A DNA stretch of 64,000 nt from Paulownia fortunei (lineage: Eukaryota; Streptophyta; Magnoliopsida; Lamiales; Paulowniaceae). Within the stretch, counting starts at the first letter, position 1, and each line of letters opens with the position of its first letter. This document shows, in pieces, positions 58,323-64,000 of this stretch. The stretch spans positions 11,698,278 through 11,762,277 of the forward strand of contig CM033114.1 of assembly GCA_019321725.1 (NCBI GenBank). Direction: 5' to 3'. Under the pieces are notes generated by a model, which was not told where the DNA came from, made no database searches, and saw only the letters and a list, made by a program, of their open reading frames with translations. A program made the translations under genes and the position numbers.

Positions 58323-59101
58323 GATGCATATAATATGTAAGTCATTCTTTCTTTTCTTTTAGAATTATTTTGGGACATAAACTTCGAAAGACAAAACATA
58401 TGACTCATAGGCTCGAATCTCTTCTTGGATCGCTCCATGCTAAACTTGTTTTTAGTATCTATATACAAGGATTTGGGTTAGTCCAACATCTTTTTAGATC
58501 TTTATATATCTAGATCCCCATTCTCCAGGATGCTTTTCCCAAATCCCTCATGGAGAACTTAGTAGATGACAAGTCTAAGTTGACTGAAATATTCATCTTC
58601 CTATTAGTAGAATGTCATCAATGAAAAGCATAATAAATCTCACCATGCTCCCACTAACCTTCTTGTACACACTTAGTTCGTCTGCATTCTTGAGAGAATC
58701 AAACTATTTGATTGCCTCAGTAAATCAAATATTACACATTCGGGAAGTTTGATTTGAGTCCATAAGTGGACATCTAAAGCTTGCAAATGTTTTGCTCCCC
58801 TCTTGATATAAAGCCCTAGGCTACTTCATAAGGATCTTTTCTCAATACCCTTATTGAGAAAGGTGGTGTTCACATCCATCTCCCATATCTAGTAGTCAAA
58901 ATACACAAATATGGGCAGTAAAATACTAATGGACTTTGGTATTGCAACTAGTAAAAAGTTTCCTCAACAGTCTACACTTTGACTTTGAGTGTGAACTTTT
59001 GGTAATAGTCATTCCTTGCAGGTTGCTACCTCCCCATGTACTCCATGTTTCCACTTGTAGACCCATTTATAGCTAATTAGAATAATACCCTATGGTGGGT
59101 C
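58323..59101 (-). pseudogene. copia RT, duplication unit 2 and RT N-terminus
   Basis: Minus strand. FIDDIL active site at 58614-58625, MSHMFCLSKFM and MTYILYAS blocks (58262-58468, the frame ends in the solo LTR), then further upstream RT text and the N-terminal block ISYKWVYKWKHG (59040-59085), absent from unit 1. It stops at 59101, where a plus-strand LTR begins. Confidence 0.82.
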
Positions 59102-60400
59102 TGTTAGAGTAGGATGACAACGCCCTAATTAGATTGGGTGTATTATATTCTTTTATTTTTTTTTGTAAAGACAAACTTATTGGGAATCATATTAATAAAA
59201 ATGAACTTTCTTTATCTTATATCTTGCATTTTCTTTATGCATATTAGATAAAGTCCTTAAATCAAATTTAGCTACGGGGCATAGTCTTGCATATGATAGC
59301 GATCATGCAACATGCCTCTAAGGCTTTGGTCTTAAATAAGTTCCAAGTTAAGGGCTTTTTGAGATAAAACATCAAATAACTCAGTAAAACTCGCACATAT
59401 AATGCATGCTCGTAAGACAAGGATGTCACATTCCATTGGCATTAGCGTAGAGATGCAAGTGCATGTATGTGGGTGCTTGTTACAGAATAAGTACACCGAA
59501 CATGGCCCGCAAGAAATTTTTAGCTATAGGCTTTACCTGTCGAAATAAGAATTTATGTGTTGCGATAGTACACGGCTTGTCCTTAGACTTGAGGTATAAT
59601 GGTAGCCTTGTGTGCATCCTGTAGCACTTTGATATATCTTATGATTACTTGATAAATGCAAAAGGGGTATATTGTGTGTTGCACTGGTGTGCATGGAGGT
59701 TTGTCAGTGGCCAATATAGAATTTGACACTTGTCTTTTATTTAACAATTGAATCTCCTGTGTTTTTATAGTTCATGATTCAAAAACCTTGACCAAAGCAG
59801 AATGAATCTTGTTTCATTAGGAATTATTGGAACTTGAAATAGAATCGCAATTATTAATTCATTTAGGGTTTCGACTTATAATCTATACTCTAGATTCAAT
59901 CAGGAGATTAGCTGTTGAAAGGACTATACATGTATGGTATTCGTAATTAAAATAGATTTACTCGTTATTTTACCTAAAACAAGTTTATCATGATTACTTG
60001 CTAGGTGTTTTTATAGATAGTGAGCTTCCTGCAATTAAAAAGTTAATTCCAAGCGGATTAATTAATTAATTAATTAATCGAAATACTTGTTATTCATATG
60101 TAGCAAATATTGTAATCCCACTAACATCTTTATGAAAAAACAACATTTCTATTTTGTTATTTTTTCAATGTTTGGAAATTAATTAGTTAATATTGATTAA
60201 TTAATTAATTAGGGGTTTTATTTAATTTAATAGTTAAACTAAATGATTCGATTAAATAATTAGCTGATTTAATTGGACCTAATATTAGAAAGGCCAATTG
60301 GAGTAAAATTATAATTAATCAATTAGATTGATTAATATGGGTTTTAATCAATTAGATTGATTCTTGAAATTTTTTAAGTCCAAACCCAAAAAATTAAAAC
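59102..60400 (+). repeat. copia-type LTR, plus strand, 3'-truncated
   Basis: Begins TGTTAGAGTAGGATGACAAC. Its course (GGGGCATAGTCTTGCATATGATAGCGATCATG, then TTAATTAA-rich blocks at 60050-60380) parallels the copia LTRs, but the first 100 bases differ from elements A and F, so it is a different subfamily copy. It fades out after about 60400, before the promoter-proximal part. No matching target duplication was found (GGGTC on the left). Confidence 0.7.
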
Positions 60401-61659
60401 TTATATAAGACATATTTCACATCCAACTTATCTCCCATTAGCTGCTTTGTATAAGCAAGCCCCCTCATACCCTTAAGTATTGACATGAAGGGGTTTTTCC
60501 ACATCATATCTCATACAATGTTTTGGGCATAGCCTTAAGTGGCACTCCTTTTACTAAAAATGTTGCCAATTCTTGAGTATAGCCCTAAAATGAAAGAAAA
60601 ATTTCAGTGAAACTCATCATGGACAAACCATAAGGTGTGATCTCTTGCTAGAGAGCAATAAATGAGGATCTAACTTTGGATATTAATCCAAAGAATTAAA
60701 GAGTAATGATCTATAATATCATTTTGGGAAGATGACAAGATACTATGCAATCTAAAATGGACTACATATACTCCAACAAAGTATAGACCTTGATGGACCT
60801 ACCACAAGGTATTATACCCATTAGCTACAAATGGATCTACAAATAGAAGCTTTGAGTAAATAGAGATGTACTGACCTATAAGATATGACTGGTAGCAAAT
60901 AGTTACAATCAAAGTCAAAACATTAAATGTGAGGAAACCTTTACTAGATATGATACTAAATTCCATTCAGATTTTGTTGGTCATATCTGTATATTATGAA
61001 AACAAGATATGGAGAAGAGATTTGAAAATTGCCTTGCTCAATAGAGGTATTGAGATGCAGATCTATATGAAGTAGCCAAGGGTTCATATCCACAAGAGGC
61101 TAGCAAAAAGTTTTAGAGCTTCAAATATCTGTTTATTGACTTAAACAAGCTTTTCGAAGGTGGAACATTCGTTTCGCTAAGGCAATTAGTAATACAGATG
61201 AACCAAGTGTATACAAGAAGACTAATGGGAGCATGCTGAGGTTTATTATATTTTATATTGATGACATTCTACTCATAAGGATGATGTAGGAATGTTGTAG
61301 TCAACTAAGCCTTGTAATCTAGTAAGTTCTCTATGATGGAAGTGTTCGCATGAGGAACATCGTCTAAGGATTGGAGCAGTTTCATTTGTTGTTAATCCAA
61401 TATATATCTATTGTGATAACAGCGTGCTAATTGTGCAAGTAAAAGAACCAAGACCTCATCAAATATCTAAGCACATAATGAGACAATAGCACTTGACTCG
61501 AGTAATCATTGGTAGAGATGATTTTTTAGTGAAAGAGTTGTCTGGACAGAAAATATAGCAGTTCCATTGATTAGACTCCTAGTGCAAAGAGTATTCGAAA
61601 GGTATCTTAAGAAGATAGGCCTAAGAAACTGAGTAATTAGCTCCAAAAAATTGAGAGAT
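60401..61659 (+). pseudogene. RT and RNase H of copia element F
   Basis: 60401-60590 is unclear. From about 60680 RT reads: MQSKMDYIYSNKVWTLMDLP, ISYKWIYK and LVANSYNQ; then YIDD at 61254-61265 in LYIDDILL. A large part of the RT C-terminus is missing: after about 61300 the sequence passes to RNase H with YIYCDNSVLIVQ, PRPHQISKHIM and HLTRVIIGRDDFLVKE (about 61400-61545), then LLVQRVFERYLKKIGL. Stops occur throughout. The polypurine-like TTGAGAGAT precedes the LTR at 61660. Confidence 0.85.
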
Positions 61660-63709
61660 TGTTAGAGTAGTGCCCGACATGCTAAATATTGGCTCCGTCT
61701 AACTCTTGCTATAACAATCTTATTCGAAATATATCAATTTAATAGCACTTCTTTATCTTTAAATGCATTTAGACAATAGATAAAATCCCTAGACCATACA
61801 TAGATACGAAGTATGGTCGCACATATGATTACGGTCATGAAATATGTCTTTATGACTTTGGTCTTAAACTCATTTTGAGTTAAGAGTTTATCGAGATGAG
61901 ACATCGATGAGCCCATCAAAACTTGTGCACATGTTGTATGGTTGAAAGGAATATGTCTCATTCCATAGGCATTGACATGAGGACACTAATGCATGTGTGC
62001 GAGTACTTGTTGGAGAATAAGTATATTGAACATATCCACTGAAATTCTCAATTGAAAATATTGTTTGTCGAATGAAAATTTTCTAGTTATGATAGTATAT
62101 TAATTAGTCCTTAAACTTGATATAACAAGATAACCTTATGCATGACATATTATGCTTTGATATATCTCCCAATTGTATGATAATTATAAATGGATTATGT
62201 AAGTGTAATATCTTCATGTATAGAGGTTAATGGTTAACTAACAAATGATCCGTCACCTATCTGGTATAATAGGTGAATATTTTATATTTCTATAATCCTT
62301 GACTCCGAAGACCTTGACCAAAGCATGATGAATATTACACAAGGGTTTTCAATTGATTCATCAAATGGTCAATGTGACTTGAAATGGAATCATAGTTGTT
62401 ATGTCAAAGTAGGGTTTCAACTAATAATTTATACCCTAAACTTAATTGAGAGATTAATTGATAGAAGGATCATATTTACATAGTACTCGTAATAGAAATA
62501 AGTTCGCTTACTATTTACTTAAGACTAGGTAGTAATGATGCACTGTTAGGTGTTTTCCATGACTAGTGATATGTTTGGAATTAAAGAATTAGTTCCAAGA
62601 TGATTAATTAATTAGAATATTAATTTATTCATTAAGTTGTAAGAGTTGCAAGTCAACTTCTAGCTCAGTTGTGAACCTAAGGGGTCACAGACAAATTAGG
62701 ATAATCCAATTCTAATCTAGAAACTAATCCAAGGAGTTGAATTAAGTTAATTAATGGAGATTAGTTAACTAGAGGTAGAATTATTTAAAGAATTAAATTA
62801 GTTCATTTAATTTAATAATTTGATTATTTAATTGGACCTAGCTGAGATTAGGATCTCATATGGGAGTGAATTAATTAATTAATTGGATCAATTAATTAAT
62901 AGACTTAAATTAATTTAAGAAGTTAAATTAATTTAATTATTTAAATATAATTATTTAATTGGGCCTAATTTGAGGTAGCCTAAATGGTGAACAAATTAAT
63001 TAATTGATTCATTTAATGAATTAAGTTTGGCTTCATTAAGTGATGGAGATTAATTAACAAGATTTTAGTTAAATTAATTAAAGCCCAAGTCCATAAACAA
63101 AAAATCCTAGTATTTGATGAAAACCAAAATAGATACAAGAAAGGAAGGAAAAACATACCTAATTGGATTAGTTCTTGGAGGAAGGATAAAAGCACTCCTC
63201 TTTCACTTGATCGATTGAAGGGGCTTTAAAAACTCCTAAAAATTGGCTAATACAAGAAAATGTTTGTCCCTCTCTTTCTTTCTTCTCTTTTGATAATTTT
63301 TTATTCCATTAAAAATGTTCCATCTCTTTTGAATTCAATTTAATTCACTTGTTGATTTAAAAATTAAAATTGCACTCTCAAATTTTAGATTAAAAATAAA
63401 AAACTTCAATTCACTAGCATTGATTAAAGATTTGAAGAGTTGTCCAGAGTGGAATACCCCTTAGAGGGACGATACTTGGAGTCTTTGGTAAAATTGATTT
63501 ATTATCAGGGCTCACGATTCGAATTATTTTACACCTTGCATCAGCCTAATTTAATTAAATTGCAAAACTTTGTTTATTTCTTTAAAAGGGTAATTAAAAA
63601 AACCGATCAAGTACATTGAATCCGATACTGCATGTTTAAATTAGTTTATGCATGTCTAAAATTTTAAATTTTCCCTATTTATATGTCCTCTAATTTCGTA
63701 AACCCAACA
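61660..63709 (+). repeat. 3' LTR of copia element F
   Basis: Starts TGTTAGAGTAGTGCCCGACATG and ends GTAAACCCAACA, followed by the ATTAC target duplication. It is similar along its length to 22267-24366 and 39200-41418, including TTAATTAA blocks (about 62600-63080), but the 24-bp TATA palindrome of element A is not preserved. Confidence 0.9.
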
Positions 63710-64000
63710 ATTACACCATCTTTTCTTAAATTTATTTCAATAATTTATTTTTTTAACTATAAAATTCTTGTTCATTTATAAAAATCGAAAGCATTATATA
63801 ATTATATTTTTAATTTTTATTATATTATGATAAATAAAATTATATTATATATATTTTTTTGTATTTGAAAAAAATTGAAGAAACCTACTTATTATCTCTA
63901 TTATATTTTTTAATTCAATTGAATAATTTATATTTTATTATAAAATTTTAACCCCATTTCTTAAAATAAAAATCAAACTATAATTGTTTTTGTTTTTTTC
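63710..64000. other. very AT-rich flank, no gene seen
   Basis: After the ATTAC duplication the sequence is almost pure A/T, resembling the DNA just left of 52013. This fits a single AT-rich target (perhaps a MITE interior) split by element F. Confidence 0.5.

Larger units (their letters stand above)
53630..59101 (-). mobile_element. Ty1/copia segment E, minus strand (LTR, RNase H, duplicated RT)
   Basis: On the minus strand, pol runs leftward from 59101 (RT N-terminus) to RNase H and polypurine tract (54041-54056, GGGGCAAGTGTGAGAT), and ends in an LTR (54040 down to 53630). The reverse transcriptase section is present twice in tandem (54670-55382; 55383-55416 plus 58323 to about 59030), and a solo chromovirus LTR sits in the second unit. 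Gag, integrase and a 5' LTR are missing; at 59102 it abuts a plus-strand LTR start. The original extent is unresolved. Confidence 0.8.
52018..63709 (+). mobile_element. Ty1/copia element F, plus strand, containing a minus-strand copia segment and a solo LTR
   Basis: The left end TGTCGGAGTAGTGCCC (52018) and right end AACCCAACA (63709) are copia-A-family LTR termini, flanked by identical ATTAC at 52013-52017 and 63710-63714. This perfect target duplication shows that one insertion spans the interval. The left half holds a deleted 5' LTR plus gag/protease relics; the right half holds RT, RNase H and a complete 3' LTR. Between them lies a minus-strand copia segment (53630-59101) with its own nested LTR, and an additional plus-strand LTR piece (59102-60400). 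Integrase of F is not found. Confidence 0.82.

Noticed and set aside
1..64000. A novel defence, biosynthetic or other multi-gene system
   Set aside because: No intact gene cluster is visible; every recognisable coding sequence is a retrotransposon or transposase relic or a broken host-gene copy.

Overview
This is nuclear DNA from a flowering plant, probably a eudicot judging by its strong AT richness and element families. It is essentially a graveyard of transposable elements. I find no intact host protein gene and no rRNA, functional tRNA, operon or CRISPR array. The evidence for a plant nuclear genome is Ty3/gypsy chromoviruses with 2-3 kb LTRs, Ty1/copia elements primed by initiator-Met tRNA, an Athila/Tat-type gypsy element, a BED-finger hAT transposase, a Mutator-like MITE, a tRNA-derived SINE, and a broken copy of LONELY GUY (LOG), a plant cytokinin-activation gene.

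Layout, left to right. 1-7146: 3' part of a Tekay-like chromovirus (gag-PR-RT-RNaseH-IN-chromodomain, then a 2.9 kb LTR) inserted in a minus-strand Athila-like LTR whose remnant is 7147-7350. About 9.2-18.35 kb: very decayed minus-strand copia element, interrupted by a solo gypsy-type LTR (15242-17455, perfect ATACT duplications). 18.9-20.9 kb: hAT transposase relic, a SINE and a GGGCC-rich tract. 22267-41418: plus-strand copia element with both LTRs and near-perfect target duplications (TATCG/CATCG), split between its integrase and reverse transcriptase by a second chromovirus (28178-37473, ATCCT/ATCCC). 42709-43918: Mutator-like MITE with a 9-bp duplication. 44414-50300: internally deleted Athila-like element whose LTRs enclose an integrase tail, an unrecognised coding relic and an intronless LOG pseudogene; its right LTR runs on into repeated primer-site/leader units. 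52018-63709: another plus-strand copia element (perfect ATTAC duplications), whose interior holds a minus-strand copia fragment. That fragment contains a ~0.7 kb tandem duplication of reverse transcriptase, and the second unit was hit by a solo chromovirus LTR (55417-58322, perfect GATGC duplications).

The genes do not work together in a pathway; the logic is stratigraphic. Every pol gene carries stops and frameshifts, many of them Trp, Gln or Arg codons turned into TAG, TAA or TGA. That pattern fits deamination of methylated cytosine in silenced DNA. The points most worth a second look are the LOG retrocopy and the adjacent unknown relic inside the Athila-like element, the repeated CATGCA/ATGCAAAT array and splice-like signals conserved in the chromovirus LTRs, the palindrome enclosing the copia TATA box, and the nested insertion order readable from target duplications. 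All boundaries were read by eye without alignment software and may be off by a few bases.
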